From: Pseudomonas sp. FP198
GTDB lineage: Bacteria > Pseudomonadota > Gammaproteobacteria > Pseudomonadales > Pseudomonadaceae
Assembly: GCF_030687895.1 (NCBI RefSeq)
Contig: NZ_CP117452.1
Span: forward strand, 1,195,501-1,259,500
DNA: 64,000 nt
Direction of reading: 5' to 3'
Shown: piece after piece, positions 8,841 through 17,651 of the stretch
How positions within the stretch are numbered: the first letter of the stretch is position 1
How the letters are laid out: the number at the start of each line of letters is the position of its first letter
Notes under the pieces: generated by a model
What the model was told of the DNA's origin: nothing
Databases searched by the model: none
Seen by the model: the letters and a program-made list of their open reading frames with translations, nothing else
Made by a program: the position numbers and the translations under genes

Positions 8841-8850
8841 GCGGCTGATA

Positions 8851-8893
8851 AAACAAACAGCCCCGGTCGATTGGCCGGGGCTGTTTGTTTGTC
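8851..8893 (+). terminator. Rho-independent terminator after the flavin oxidoreductase
   Basis: A 16-bp stem, AAACAAACAGCCCCGG with its inverse at 8875-8890, ends in TTTGTTTG. Symmetric A and T flanks mean it could work on both strands. Confidence 0.9.
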
Positions 8894-8925
8894 TGATTGG
8901 AAAAAATTGGTGCTTGTACCGGCCT

Positions 8926-8998
8926 CATCGCGAGCAGGCTCGCTCCCACAGTAGAATGCCCTGTGATTCATTTGTGGGAGCGAGCCTGCTCGCGAAGG
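8926..8998. repeat. REP pair, divergent orientation
   Basis: Here CGCGAGCAGGCTCGCTCCCAC comes first and GTGGGAGCGAGCCTGCTCGCG second, the reverse order of most pairs in this window, with a spacer of only about 25 bases. It lies between two convergent genes. Confidence 0.88.
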
Positions 8999-9021
8999 CG
9001 TCATTTCTGACGCAGCAGGGC

Positions 9022-10647
9022 TCAGGGGTACTTACGCTTATCCGGCGCAGGCGGGAAGTACTGGTACAACCAGGTCTCGCTCAACGTCCGGTCCTTGGAG
9101 CGAATGAACAGACGCATCTCCACCGGATCCACGCGGTCGTCGGTCGGGTACCAGTCGAAGGTGATGCGATAACCCTTGATCGCGTCCAGCACCAGCACGT
9201 TGAAATCCTTGACCTCGCCGTGGGAGCAGGTCACCACCGGTTCGATGCCGGTGCCCGGTGGCAATTGATCGAGACCGCCCCCGGTGAAGTCCACCGCGAA
9301 GCGCCGTGCCCAGACGGTGGGGTAGTGTTCGCCGGGAGCCCAGCCTTCGATGAAGCCGCCCATGCCGGAACGGGTGGCGTCGACGCGGGCCAGGTCCGTG
9401 CTGACTGGTGGCAGGGCGCTCCAGTAGAGTTTGTAGCCATAGTTCAACGAATCGCCGGCAGCGACCGGTTTTTTCGGCGTCCAGAACGCAACGATGTTAT
9501 CCAGGGTCTCGCCGGTAGTAGGAATTTCCAGCAGGTCGACCGAGCCTTCGCCCCAAGCGGTCGTTGGTTCGACCCACAGGCTTGGCCGTTTGCTGTACCA
9601 GTCCACGGTGTCCTGGTAACTCTCGAAATCATGGTCGGTCTGCACCAGGCCGAAACCTTTCGGGTTGTTGTCGGCGAACGCATTGAACTGCAGGGTGGCG
9701 GGGTTGTTCAGCGGACGGCAGACCCATTCGCCGTTGCCGCGCCACATGGCCAGGCGATCGGAGTCGTGGATCTGCGGGTGAATGGTGTCGCACATGCGTC
9801 GCTCGACGGTGCCGCAACTGAACATGCTGGTCATCGGCGCGATGCCCAGCTGCTCGATGGCGGTACGCGCGTTGACGTGCGCATCGACTTCCATCACCAC
9901 CCGGGTAGGTTGGCAGTCGATGTCAAAGCGGTAGGCACCGGTGGCGCTCGGTGAGTCGAGCAGGGCATAGACCACGAAGCGGGTGCTGTTCTTGTCCGGC
10001 GTTTCGAACCAGAACTTGGTGAAGTCGGGGAATTCCTCGCGTTTTTTCGCATACGTGTCGATGGCCAGGCCGCGGGCAGACAAGCCGTACTGGCCGGTGG
10101 CGTCCACCGCGCGGAAGTAGCTGGCGCCGAGAAACGAAACGATGTCGTGCCGGTCCAGCTCCGGTGCCTTGAACACCCGGAAGCCTGCGAAACCGAGGTC
10201 GCCGGTGAGCTGCGAGGTATTGACCGTGGTCTTCTCGTAGTTGAACAGTTCCGGGCGAAAGTGCACTTCACGCGCCATGCGGGTCTTCGGGTCGACGCTG
10301 TACATGCGCACCGGCTGCTTGAAGCCCATGCCTACATGGAAGAACTGCACGTCCAGCTTGCCGTCCAGGTCATTCCACAGCGAATGATTGGCATCGTACT
10401 GAATGGCATTGAACTGCAAGGGGGACATCTGGGCCAGCGTCGGCGGCAGGACTTGCTTGGTGTCGACGTAGCGGCTTGCGGCCAGTCGCAGGGCCTGGTC
10501 TTTCAATTGGTTGAAATCGAAGGGACGGGCTTCGCCGTCGGCGGTCTGATCGGCAGCCCAGGCACGTGCGGCCATGAGCCCGGAGGCCGACAGTCCGGTG
10601 TAGGCGGCGAAGGCCATGGAGGCCTTGAGCAGATTCCTGCGGTGCAT
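9022..10647 (-). CDS. opgD: Glucan biosynthesis protein D
   Basis: 541 residues of the OpgG/OpgD periplasmic family, which shape osmoregulated periplasmic glucans by acting on the beta-glucan backbone. The start [13 protein letters not shown] has a twin-arginine signal (RRNLLK), followed by a hydrophobic stretch and the cleavage region ARAWAADQ, as expected of OpgD rather than OpgG. The frame remains open upstream to 10776, but only the 10647 ATG puts the Tat signal at the N terminus. Mature domain landmarks include [21 protein letters not shown] and [11 protein letters not shown]. No opgH lies nearby, as usual for a stand-alone opgD. Confidence 0.93.
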   Translation of the reverse strand: MHRRNLLKASMAFAAYTGLSASGLMAARAWAADQTADGEARPFDFNQLKDQALRLAASRYVDTKQVLPPTLAQMSPLQFNAIQYDANHSLWNDLDGKLDVQFFHVGMGFKQPVRMYSVDPKTRMAREVHFRPELFNYEKTTVNTSQLTGDLGFAGFRVFKAPELDRHDIVSFLGASYFRAVDATGQYGLSARGLAIDTYAKKREEFPDFTKFWFETPDKNSTRFVVYALLDSPSATGAYRFDIDCQPTRVVMEVDAHVNARTAIEQLGIAPMTSMFSCGTVERRMCDTIHPQIHDSDRLAMWRGNGEWVCRPLNNPATLQFNAFADNNPKGFGLVQTDHDFESYQDTVDWYSKRPSLWVEPTTAWGEGSVDLLEIPTTGETLDNIVAFWTPKKPVAAGDSLNYGYKLYWSALPPVSTDLARVDATRSGMGGFIEGWAPGEHYPTVWARRFAVDFTGGGLDQLPPGTGIEPVVTCSHGEVKDFNVLVLDAIKGYRITFDWYPTDDRVDPVEMRLFIRSKDRTLSETWLYQYFPPAPDKRKYP

Positions 10648-10944
10648 AAATACAACCTTATCTGAAGACAATCCCGAGCCGATCCTGGCAACAGAGACTG
10701 GTAAAGGAGTTCGGACATGCCTTTGGCCAAACGCGACGAACGTTAGAACAGATGCCTGAGAGCTGGATCGGTTCACCGAAACGCAAAATCATAGGGGAAA
10801 TGCCCGCTTGGAGAGATGGGAAAGCGTGGCTTGGTTAAAAATTCTTACAGTTATTTCTGTTTTTGTGAGAATTCGGGAATTTTTTGATCAATTACCTTAA
10901 GACTGTCTTTCCATGCCCTGAATCGACGTAACGAAGGACAACCC

Positions 10945-11130
10945 ATGACCAGAATACAGAGCATTACCGAAATGCTGGGGATCTCTCCTGGCCTGACCAG
11001 AACACGGAGCAAGCGCCCGCTCAGCCTGGAGGAAGCGAGGCTGGTCGAGCGTTATCGAGAGTTGTCGGAAAGCGACCGGATCGCCATGCGTTATCTGATG
11101 GATGCGTTGGGCCGTGTTTCGCGGTTTTGA
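10945..11130 (+). CDS. Small hypothetical protein (61 residues)
   Basis: A short basic protein starting MTRIQSITEMLGISPG. Its C-terminal half is probably helical (SLEEARLVERYRELSESDRIAMRYLMDALG). A good ribosome site, CGAAGGACAACCC, precedes the ATG, and an AT-rich promoter-like region lies upstream (10840-10910). The ERYRELSESDR segment resembles C-terminal tails of phage-repressor-like proteins, but no helix-turn-helix is evident. Function unknown. Convergent with the adjacent toxin-antitoxin pair. Confidence 0.6.
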   Translation: MTRIQSITEMLGISPGLTRTRSKRPLSLEEARLVERYRELSESDRIAMRYLMDALGRVSRF

Positions 11131-11164
11131 AAGTCGTCGCAACGGGGTTAGCAGCCGCCCGCCC

Positions 11165-11464
11165 TTATTGCACTGACCAGTCTTGAGGGCGTTCGCTGCG
11201 TTGATGCAGTATCCGAAGGACCTGTAATTGTCCGCCCTTGAGCCGATAGGGGGCAACGAACGGGTAGCGCGTCAGCACCAGCTCCCGAATATCGGGGACC
11301 ACCGAAGGACGCCCCGAGCCGGGAAAACGTTGCAATTGCCGCAGCGATTCCAGAATCGTGGCGATGACATCGTCAGCGCCTTCGGCGCCGAGTGCGCTTT
11401 GGTAACGTTCGTGGATCGAGTCGAGGTCACTCTGTGCTTTGTTGGTCAGTACGATGCTCGGCAC
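11165..11464 (-). CDS. RelE/ParE family toxin
   Basis: 99 residues. The fold signature is clear: an N-terminal strand IVLTNKAQSDLDSIHERY, the middle RFPGSGRPSVVPDIRELVL, and a C-terminal VLRILHQRSERP. RelE/ParE toxins inhibit ribosomes (RelE) or gyrase (ParE). The sequence looks closer to ParE, with the P-G-S-G-R-P loop and R-L-K-G-G turn, but this is inference. Its start overlaps the end of the antitoxin gene by 38 bases, so translation is probably coupled. Confidence 0.85.
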   Translation of the reverse strand: MPSIVLTNKAQSDLDSIHERYQSALGAEGADDVIATILESLRQLQRFPGSGRPSVVPDIRELVLTRYPFVAPYRLKGGQLQVLRILHQRSERPQDWSVQ

Positions 11465-11690
11465 GCTTTGCCCACTTAGCCTTCACGGCATCCAGATCGG
11501 TCAGATTCCCGGCGTCGGCATCCGCTATGCCTTCGCTGATCGCTTGCAGGTGCCAGGACTCGGCCTCTACGTATCGAACCAATGCACGCTTCAGGTGATA
11601 TTGACGGTCGCGGTCGGTGGCGGCAGCCAGCAAGTCCAGCTGTTGGGCCAAACCTTCCTCCACGCGGAAGGACAAAACGGGCGAGGCCAT
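11427..11690 (-). CDS. Ribbon-helix-helix (CopG-like) antitoxin
   Basis: 87 residues starting MASPVLSFRVEEGLAQQLD. An N-terminal beta-strand of ribbon-helix-helix type (VLSFRVEEG) binds DNA as a dimer, followed by helices to about residue 50. The C-terminal tail WHLQAISEGIADADAGNLTD would wrap the toxin. It is the first gene of the pair, as in most such modules. The start at 11690 follows GGAGATTCCCC; the frame extends further upstream without support. Such antitoxins usually repress their own promoter, and a candidate operator lies just upstream. Confidence 0.85.
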   Translation of the reverse strand: MASPVLSFRVEEGLAQQLDLLAAATDRDRQYHLKRALVRYVEAESWHLQAISEGIADADAGNLTDLDAVKAKWAKRAEHRTDQQSTE

Positions 11691-11698
11691 GGGGAATC

Positions 11699-11757
11699 TC
11701 CAAGATGTATACGTTGTAGACACCCTAGGCGGTACCAGGTTTTCCGTCAACCGGCGA
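11699..11757 (-). promoter_or_regulatory. Promoter and likely operator of the toxin-antitoxin pair
   Basis: On the minus strand TTGACG (about 11751-11756) is followed after 17 bases by TAGGGT. Overlapping the start region is the imperfect inverted repeat GTCTACAACGTATAC, a plausible ribbon-helix-helix site. The -10 is a weak match. Confidence 0.45.
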
Positions 11758-11835
11758 GCGTGCACCGATCGACGAAAACCTTAGCAGGACGAACGCAGGG
11801 CAGGCGTTGGCATGTGTTGCCAACATTGTCTTGTG

Positions 11836-13260
11836 TCAATGCTTGAACATCACATGCCGCACCACCGTGTAATCCTCCAGCCCATACATCGACATGTCCT
11901 TGCCATAGCCAGAACGTTTCTGACCGCCATGGGGCATTTCGCTGACGAGCATGAAGTGCGTATTCACCCAGGTGCAGCCGTATTGCAGGCGCGCCGACAA
12001 GCGATGGGCGCGGCCGATGTCGGCGGTCCACACCGATGAGGCCAGGCCGTAGTCCGAATCGTTGGCCCAGGCCAGCACTTGTGCTTCGTCGAGGAATGGC
12101 GTGACGGACACCACCGGGCCGAACACCTCGCGGCGGACGATTTCGTCATCCTGCTGGACGTCGGCCAGCACCGTCGGTTCGAAGAAAAAGCCGTTGCCGT
12201 CCACGGCCTTGCCACCGGTGACCAGGCGGATATGGGGTTGGGCGATGGCGCGCTCGACGAAGCCGGCCACGCGGTCGCGGTGCTGGGCGGTGATCAACGG
12301 TCCCATCTCGGTATCGGGCTCGTTCTGCAGGCCGTACTTGATGCTGGCGACGGCGGCGCCGAGTTTTTCGACAAATTTGTCGTAGATGCCTTGCTGGGCA
12401 TAGATGCGGCAGGCGGCCGTGCAGTCCTGGCCGGCGTTGTAGAAGCCGAAGGTGCGGATGCCTTCCACCGCAGCGTCGATGTCGGCGTCATCGAAGATGA
12501 TCACCGGGGCCTTGCCGCCCAGCTCCATGTGCGTGCGCTTGACGCTCTCGGCGGTGCTCGAAATGATGTTCGAACCGGTGGCGATGGAGCCGGTCAGGGA
12601 GACCATGCGGACTTTCGGGTGCGTGACGAGCGGCTGGCCGACGGTTTGCCCGCGACCGAAGACGACGTTGAGCACACCTGCCGGGAAAATTTCCGACGCC
12701 AGTTCCGCCAGGCGCAACGCGGTCAGTGGCGTCTGTTCCGACGGCTTGAGCACCACCGTATTACCGGCGGCCAGGGCCGGGGCGATTTTCCAGGCGACCA
12801 TCATCAACGGGTAGTTCCACGGGGCGATGGAAGCGATCACGCCCACCGGGTCGCGACGGATCATCGAGGTGTGCCCCGGCAGGTACTCGCCGCCCGCCGA
12901 TCCGTTCATGCAACGGCTGGCGCCGGCGAAGAAACGGAACACGTCGGCGATCGCCGGGATTTCATCGTTCAGCGCGGCGCTCAATGGCTTGCCGCAGTTA
13001 TCCGATTCGAGCCTGGCCAGTTCTTCGCCATTGGCCTCGATGGCATCGGCCAGCTTGAGCAACAGCAAGGAGCGGTCCTTGGGCGGCACTTGCGACCAGG
13101 CATCGAAGGCGCTGTCGGCGGCGCGCACGGCGGCATCGACCTGGGCCTCGCTGGCTTCATTGATTTCCACCAGGACCCGGCCCAGCGCCGGATTAAAAAC
13201 GGCCTGGCCAGGGCCGTCGCCGTTCACCAGATGGCCGTTGATCAACAGTTTGGTTTGCAT
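11836..13260 (-). CDS. patD: Gamma-aminobutyraldehyde dehydrogenase
   Basis: 474 residues. NAD-dependent oxidation of 4-aminobutanal (from putrescine) to GABA. Catalytic Glu246 in HMELGGKAP and nucleophile Cys280 in [11 protein letters not shown] are present; the PWNYPL motif at 148-153 and the cofactor-binding SLTGSIATG segment at 221-229 are intact. Length and start [14 protein letters not shown] match PatD (YdcW). It is the last gene of the ydcSTUV-patD order, 147 bases after ydcV with a REP pair in the gap. The upstream in-frame extension runs through the repeat and is rejected. Substrate range is inferred from family and context. Confidence 0.88.
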   Translation of the reverse strand: MQTKLLINGHLVNGDGPGQAVFNPALGRVLVEINEASEAQVDAAVRAADSAFDAWSQVPPKDRSLLLLKLADAIEANGEELARLESDNCGKPLSAALNDEIPAIADVFRFFAGASRCMNGSAGGEYLPGHTSMIRRDPVGVIASIAPWNYPLMMVAWKIAPALAAGNTVVLKPSEQTPLTALRLAELASEIFPAGVLNVVFGRGQTVGQPLVTHPKVRMVSLTGSIATGSNIISSTAESVKRTHMELGGKAPVIIFDDADIDAAVEGIRTFGFYNAGQDCTAACRIYAQQGIYDKFVEKLGAAVASIKYGLQNEPDTEMGPLITAQHRDRVAGFVERAIAQPHIRLVTGGKAVDGNGFFFEPTVLADVQQDDEIVRREVFGPVVSVTPFLDEAQVLAWANDSDYGLASSVWTADIGRAHRLSARLQYGCTWVNTHFMLVSEMPHGGQKRSGYGKDMSMYGLEDYTVVRHVMFKH

Positions 13261-13292
13261 GTCCGTGTCCTCTTGAACGCTGTTGTTTTCCT

Positions 13293-13380
13293 GTGGGAGC
13301 GAGCCTGCTCGCGATGGCGGTGCAACAGTCGACATCTCTGTTGAATGCTGATCTGTCATCGCGAGCAGGCTCGCTCCCAC
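13293..13380. repeat. REP pair between ydcV and patD
   Basis: Convergent units of the CCTG variant. It occupies most of the 147-base gap inside a same-strand gene run, so it may modulate distal expression of patD. Confidence 0.92.
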
Positions 13381-13407
13381 ATGGGATAGTTTTCATTGGG
13401 GCCTGGG

Positions 13408-14220
13408 TTACTTCCCACCACTCCCCGCCACGCTCTCCCCACCGCGCGTCAGGTAATACGCGCCGAGTATCGGCAGCATCGTTACCAACATCACCAGCAT
13501 CGCCACCACATTGGTCACTGGCACATCGCGAGGGCGGCTGAGCTGGTTGAGCAGCCAGAGCGGCAGCGTGCGCTCATGACCGGCGGTGAACGTGGTGACG
13601 ATGATTTCATCGAACGACAAGGCAAACGCCAGCATTCCGCCGGCCAGCAGGGCCGACCCCAGATTAGGCAGGATGATGTAGCGAAAGGTCTGCCAGCCGT
13701 CGGCGCCCAGGTCCATCGACGCTTCGATCAGGCTGTGGGAGGTGCGGCGCAGGCGGGCGATGACGTTGTTGTAGACGATCACCACGCAGAAGGTCGCGTG
13801 GCCGACGATGATGGTGAACATACCGGGTTCGATGCCCAGGGTCTTGAAGGTCGCCAACAGCGCGATGCCGGTGATGATCCCCGGCAGCGCAATCGGCAGG
13901 ATCAGCATCAGCGAAATACCCTGCTTGCCGAAAAAATCACGGCGGTACAGTGCCGCCGACGCGAGTGTGCCGAGCACCATGGCAATCAGGGTGGCGACGG
14001 CTGCGATCTGCAATGACAACTTGATCGCCTCCAGCACGTCCGGGCGCGAGAAGGCGACGCTGAACCACTTCAGGGTCAGGCCCTTGGGTGGGAAGCTGAA
14101 CGCAGCGTCTTCGGTGTTGAAGGCATAGAGGAAAATGATCAGGATCGGGAAATGCAGGAACACCAGCCCGCCCCATGCCGCGATCCGCAAGCCCCACGAA
14201 GCCTTGGAGTCAGAGTGCAT
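13408..14220 (-). CDS. ydcV: Polyamine-type ABC transporter permease (YdcV-like)
   Basis: 270 residues with an N-terminal span ([19 protein letters not shown]) and about five further spans. The EAA loop sits near residue 175-200 ([20 protein letters not shown]), where the ATP-binding subunit docks. It belongs to the PotC/YdcV branch of inner-membrane permeases. It overlaps the partner permease gene by 11 bases, implying translational coupling. Confidence 0.88.
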   Translation of the reverse strand: MHSDSKASWGLRIAAWGGLVFLHFPILIIFLYAFNTEDAAFSFPPKGLTLKWFSVAFSRPDVLEAIKLSLQIAAVATLIAMVLGTLASAALYRRDFFGKQGISLMLILPIALPGIITGIALLATFKTLGIEPGMFTIIVGHATFCVVIVYNNVIARLRRTSHSLIEASMDLGADGWQTFRYIILPNLGSALLAGGMLAFALSFDEIIVTTFTAGHERTLPLWLLNQLSRPRDVPVTNVVAMLVMLVTMLPILGAYYLTRGGESVAGSGGK

Positions 14221-15157
14221 CGAAAGCCCCCAGGCGCTTGACGACAGATAGATAGATGGCGATCAGCACGATGGGCACCAGCGTGAACGCCGCCGCCATC
14301 GGCATGTTGCCGATGGCGCCTTGCTGGGCGTAGACCATGCTGCCGACGAAGTAGCCCGGCGGGCCCACCAGTTGGGGCACGATGAAATCCCCCAGGGTCA
14401 GGGAAAAGGTGAAGATCGAGCCGGCGGCGATGCCCGGGATCGACAGCGGCAGGATCACCTGCATGAAGGTCTGGCGTGGCCTGGCGCCGAGGTCCGCCGA
14501 AGCTTGCAACAGCGATGGCGGCAGCCGTTCCAGGGAGGCCTGGATCGGCAGGATCATGAACGGCAGCCAGATGTAGACGAATACCAGGAAGCGCCCCAGG
14601 TGCGAGGTAGACAGCGTGCTGCCACCGACGCCGGGAATGCCCAGTACGAACTGCAACACCGGCCCCAGTCCCAGGTGCTGGATGAACCACTGCGCCACGC
14701 CGCCCTTGGCCAGCAGCAGTGTCCAGGCGTAGGCCTTGACGATGTAGCTGGCCCACATCGGCAGCATCACCGCGATGTAGAAAAACGCCTTGGTCTTGCC
14801 GCTGGTGTAGCGCGCCATGTAGTAGGCGATCGGGAAGGCGACTATGGCGCTGGCGATGGACACTGCGATCGCCATGGTCAAGGTGCGCGCAATGATGTCG
14901 AAATTCGACGGTTGGAACAGCGCCGAGAAATTGGCCAGGGTCAGGTCCGGCGTGACCGCCATGGTGAAGTCGTCGAAGGTATAGAAGCCTTGCCACAGCA
15001 AGGTCAGCAGCGAGCCCAGGTAGATCGCGCCGAACCAGATCAGCGGTGGCACCAGCAGCAGCGACAAATACAGGTTGGGTCGTCGGTACAGCAGGTTCGA
15101 AAAGCGTCGCAACGGCGAACCGTGCGTCTCGGTTTCAGTCATGGCCAGGGTGCTCAT
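14210..15157 (-). CDS. ydcU: Polyamine-type ABC transporter permease (YdcU-like)
   Basis: 315 residues. An N-terminal cytoplasmic stretch leads to a first span, [20 protein letters not shown], followed by five more. The EAA loop is visible as [22 protein letters not shown]. PotB/YdcU class; pairs with the next gene to form the channel. The start ATG lies one base after the stop of the ATP-binding gene, typical of a tight operon. Confidence 0.88.
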   Translation of the reverse strand: MSTLAMTETETHGSPLRRFSNLLYRRPNLYLSLLLVPPLIWFGAIYLGSLLTLLWQGFYTFDDFTMAVTPDLTLANFSALFQPSNFDIIARTLTMAIAVSIASAIVAFPIAYYMARYTSGKTKAFFYIAVMLPMWASYIVKAYAWTLLLAKGGVAQWFIQHLGLGPVLQFVLGIPGVGGSTLSTSHLGRFLVFVYIWLPFMILPIQASLERLPPSLLQASADLGARPRQTFMQVILPLSIPGIAAGSIFTFSLTLGDFIVPQLVGPPGYFVGSMVYAQQGAIGNMPMAAAFTLVPIVLIAIYLSVVKRLGAFDAL

Positions 15158-15158
15158 C

Positions 15159-16196
15159 TCAGGCCTCGCTGCCGGCGGTATCGTGCAGGGCGACCATCGC
15201 CTCGCGGGCCCAGCGCACGGCGAGGTGCTGGCCGGTCTGGTGCTGGGCGCCGCTGTCGTTCCATTGGCTGTTGGCCTGGCTGAGACTCAAGGTCTGGCCG
15301 TTTTCCAGCTTCAACTCGTAGCGCGTGGCGCTGCCCTGGTACTGGATGTCGTGGAGCAGACCGTTGACTTCGATTTCATCGCCGGCCAGCGGACCTTCGG
15401 CAAAGCGCACATGTTCCGGGCGGATCGAGAACGGCTGTGGATATCCGCTCAGTTGCCTGGCCAACTCTCCGCGAATCACGTTGGAAGTGCCGACGAATTC
15501 GGCGACGAAGGTGGTGGCCGGCTTCATGTACAGGTTGCGCGGGGTATCGACCTGTTCGATCCGGCCCTTGTTGAACACCGCCACGCGATCGGACATCGAC
15601 AGTGCCTCGGTCTGGTCGTGGGTAACGAAGATGAAGGTGATACCCAACTGGCGTTGCAGTTTTTTCAACTCGCTTTGCATCTGTTCGCGCAGCTTCAGGT
15701 CGAGCGCGCCCAAGGGCTCATCCAGCAGCAACACACGCGGGCGATTGACCAGCGCGCGGGCCAGGGCGACACGCTGGCGCTGGCCACCGGACAGTTGCAC
15801 CGGCTTGCGTTCGCCATAGCCGCCCAGGGCAACCATCTCCAGCGCTTCATCGGCACGCTTGATGCGCTCGGCCTTGGCGACGCCTTTGACTTTCAGGCCG
15901 TAGGCGACGTTGTCGCGTACGTTCATGTGCGGGAACAGAGCGTAGTCCTGGAACACCGTGTTGACGTCCCGCTGATACGGCGCGAGCCCGACGGCTTCCT
16001 CTCCATGGATGCGAATCGAACCGGCGCTGGGCTGCTCGAACCCGGCAATCAGCCGCAGGCAAGTGGTCTTGCCCGAGCCGGACGGGCCGAGCATGGAAAA
16101 GAACTCGCCGTCCTGGATGTCGATGGAGACCCGATCAACGGCCTTCACCTCGCCGAACTGACGGGAGACGTGAGTGAACTGGACTGCAAGCGTCAT
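15159..16196 (-). CDS. ydcT: Polyamine-type ABC transporter ATP-binding protein (YdcT/PotA-like)
   Basis: 345 residues from MTLAVQFTHVSRQFGEV. Walker A GPSGSGKTT at about 40, the signature LSGGQRQRVALARAL, Walker B VLLLDEPLGALD and the switch His in FVTHDQTEA are all present. A C-terminal TOBE-like domain (about 260-345) is typical of the PotA/MalK class. The frame runs upstream through a repeat to 16388, but the family start is 16196, preceded by AGCACCGCACC. It energises uptake by YdcU/YdcV. Confidence 0.92.
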   Translation of the reverse strand: MTLAVQFTHVSRQFGEVKAVDRVSIDIQDGEFFSMLGPSGSGKTTCLRLIAGFEQPSAGSIRIHGEEAVGLAPYQRDVNTVFQDYALFPHMNVRDNVAYGLKVKGVAKAERIKRADEALEMVALGGYGERKPVQLSGGQRQRVALARALVNRPRVLLLDEPLGALDLKLREQMQSELKKLQRQLGITFIFVTHDQTEALSMSDRVAVFNKGRIEQVDTPRNLYMKPATTFVAEFVGTSNVIRGELARQLSGYPQPFSIRPEHVRFAEGPLAGDEIEVNGLLHDIQYQGSATRYELKLENGQTLSLSQANSQWNDSGAQHQTGQHLAVRWAREAMVALHDTAGSEA

Positions 16197-16260
16197 GGTG
16201 CGGTGCTCCAGAAAGCGCGACTTCTGTTGAATTGTTGGTGGGTTGGTCGGGCACCAAACT

Positions 16261-16388
16261 GTGGCGAGGGGATTTATCCCCGCTGGGGCGCGAAGCGCCC
16301 CCAAGCTGAAGCCTCTGACTATCAGGCAGATTGAGTCGCCTGCTTTGGGGCTGCTTCGCAGCCCAGCGGGGATAAATCCCCTCGCCAC
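16261..16388. repeat. Composite REP element (GTGGCGAGGGGATTTATCCCC type)
   Basis: A 128-base inverted element with outer arms GTGGCGAGGGGATTTATCCC and inverse, and inner arms GGGGCGCGAAGCGCCCC on the left and GGGGCTGCTTCGCAGCCC on the right. Lies in the 213-base gap between ydcS and ydcT, where it may cause partial termination or mRNA stabilisation of the upstream binding-protein gene. Confidence 0.9.
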
Positions 16389-16409
16389 AAAAGCAGTGTT
16401 CGGCTGCGT

Positions 16410-17561
16410 TTAGCGCCCACCCATGATCGCAATGTAATCCTGCGTCCAGCGGCTGTACGGCACGAACTTGCCGCCTTCGGCCTGTGGGGTTTTCCAGAAG
16501 GCGATCTTGTCGAACTGGTCGAACCCGTTGGTCTTGCAGCCCTCGGCACCGAGCAGTTCGCTTGCCTTGCACGCCTCCGGCACGGCTGGCAACGAGCCGA
16601 ACCAGGCGGCTACGTCGCCCTGGACTTTCGGCTGCAGCGACCAGTCCATCCATTTATAGGCGCAGTTGGGATGCTTGGCCTCGGCGTGCAGCATCGTCGT
16701 GTCAGCCCAGCCGGTGGCGCCTTCCTTGGGGATGGTCGAGGCGATCGGCTGTTTTTCGTTGATCAGGCCGTTGACCTGGTAGGGCCAGGCGCCGGATGCG
16801 ACCACGCCTTCGTTCTTGAAATCGCTCATCTGCACGGTCGTGTCATGCCAGTAGCGGTGGATCAACGGCTGCTGGGCACGCAGTAATTCGAGCACGGCCT
16901 TGTACTGGGCTTCGTCGAGTTGATACGGATCCTTGATGCCCAGCTCGGGCTTGGCGGTCTTGAGGTAGAGCGCCGCGTCGGCGATGTAGATCGGCCCATC
17001 GTAGGCTTGCACCCGGCCCTTGTTCGGCTTGCCGTCGGGCAGGTTCTGCGCCTCGAACAGTACGCTCCAACTGGTCGGTGCCTGCTTGAATACTTCGGTG
17101 TTGTACATCAGTACGTTCGGCCCCCACTGGTACGGCGTCCCGTAGGTCTGTTGGCTGACCACGTACCACGGCGCGTCCTTGAGGCGCGGGTCGAGGTTTT
17201 TCCAGTTGGCGATCAACGCGGTGTTGATCGGCTGCACGCGTTTGCCGGCAATCAGCCGCAGCGAGGCATCGCCCGACGCGGTAACGAGGTCGTAGCCACC
17301 CTTGGTCATCAGGCTGACCATTTCGTCGGAAGTGGCGGCGGTCTTGACGTTGACCTTGCAGCCGGTTTCTTTCTCGAAACCGCTGACCCAGTCGTAGGCC
17401 TTATCGCTTTCGCCGCGTTCGATGTAGCCCGGCCAGGCGACGATATCCAGTTGGCCCTCGCCAGCGCCAATGGCCTTGAGCGGTTCGGCGGCCTGGAGGC
17501 TGGCGCTGGCCAGCAGCGCCGTGGTGAGTGCACTGAGCAATGCGGTCTTGTGCGCGTACAT
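16410..17561 (-). CDS. ydcS: Polyamine-type ABC transporter substrate-binding protein (YdcS/PotF-like)
   Basis: 383 residues with a signal peptide MYAHKTALLSALTTALLASA cleaved after ASLQAAEP. The mature part is a type II periplasmic binding protein: LDIVAWPGYIERGE at the start, VNVKTAATSDEMVSLM, and YGTPYQWGPNVLMYN in the hinge. The PotD/PotF/YdcS family binds putrescine, spermidine or related cations. Being first in the transporter block, it is expected to be the most abundant product. Exact ligand not decidable by eye. Confidence 0.88.
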   Translation of the reverse strand: MYAHKTALLSALTTALLASASLQAAEPLKAIGAGEGQLDIVAWPGYIERGESDKAYDWVSGFEKETGCKVNVKTAATSDEMVSLMTKGGYDLVTASGDASLRLIAGKRVQPINTALIANWKNLDPRLKDAPWYVVSQQTYGTPYQWGPNVLMYNTEVFKQAPTSWSVLFEAQNLPDGKPNKGRVQAYDGPIYIADAALYLKTAKPELGIKDPYQLDEAQYKAVLELLRAQQPLIHRYWHDTTVQMSDFKNEGVVASGAWPYQVNGLINEKQPIASTIPKEGATGWADTTMLHAEAKHPNCAYKWMDWSLQPKVQGDVAAWFGSLPAVPEACKASELLGAEGCKTNGFDQFDKIAFWKTPQAEGGKFVPYSRWTQDYIAIMGGR

Positions 17562-17651
17562 GGAAATCCCTCTTGCTTTAATTATGGTCGGGGCAGTTTT
17601 CGAACGGGGTGAAGCGCCATGGCTGGCCTGTTATTAGAGTAGTGCTGTTCC

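Noticed and set aside
10656..10720. AlgU-like promoter before opgD (minus-strand GAACTC)
   Set aside because: A GAACTC is present, but no TC-type -10 lies 16-17 bases away.
13260..13380. In-frame extension of patD reading [11 protein letters not shown]...SRAGSLPQ
   Set aside because: These residues come from translating the REP pair. Similar MGASLLA or SRAGSLP peptides appear wherever this repeat is translated, so it is not protein sequence.
16196..16388. N-terminal extension of the ATP-binding gene through a repeat
   Set aside because: It translates the composite REP; the family start is at 16196.
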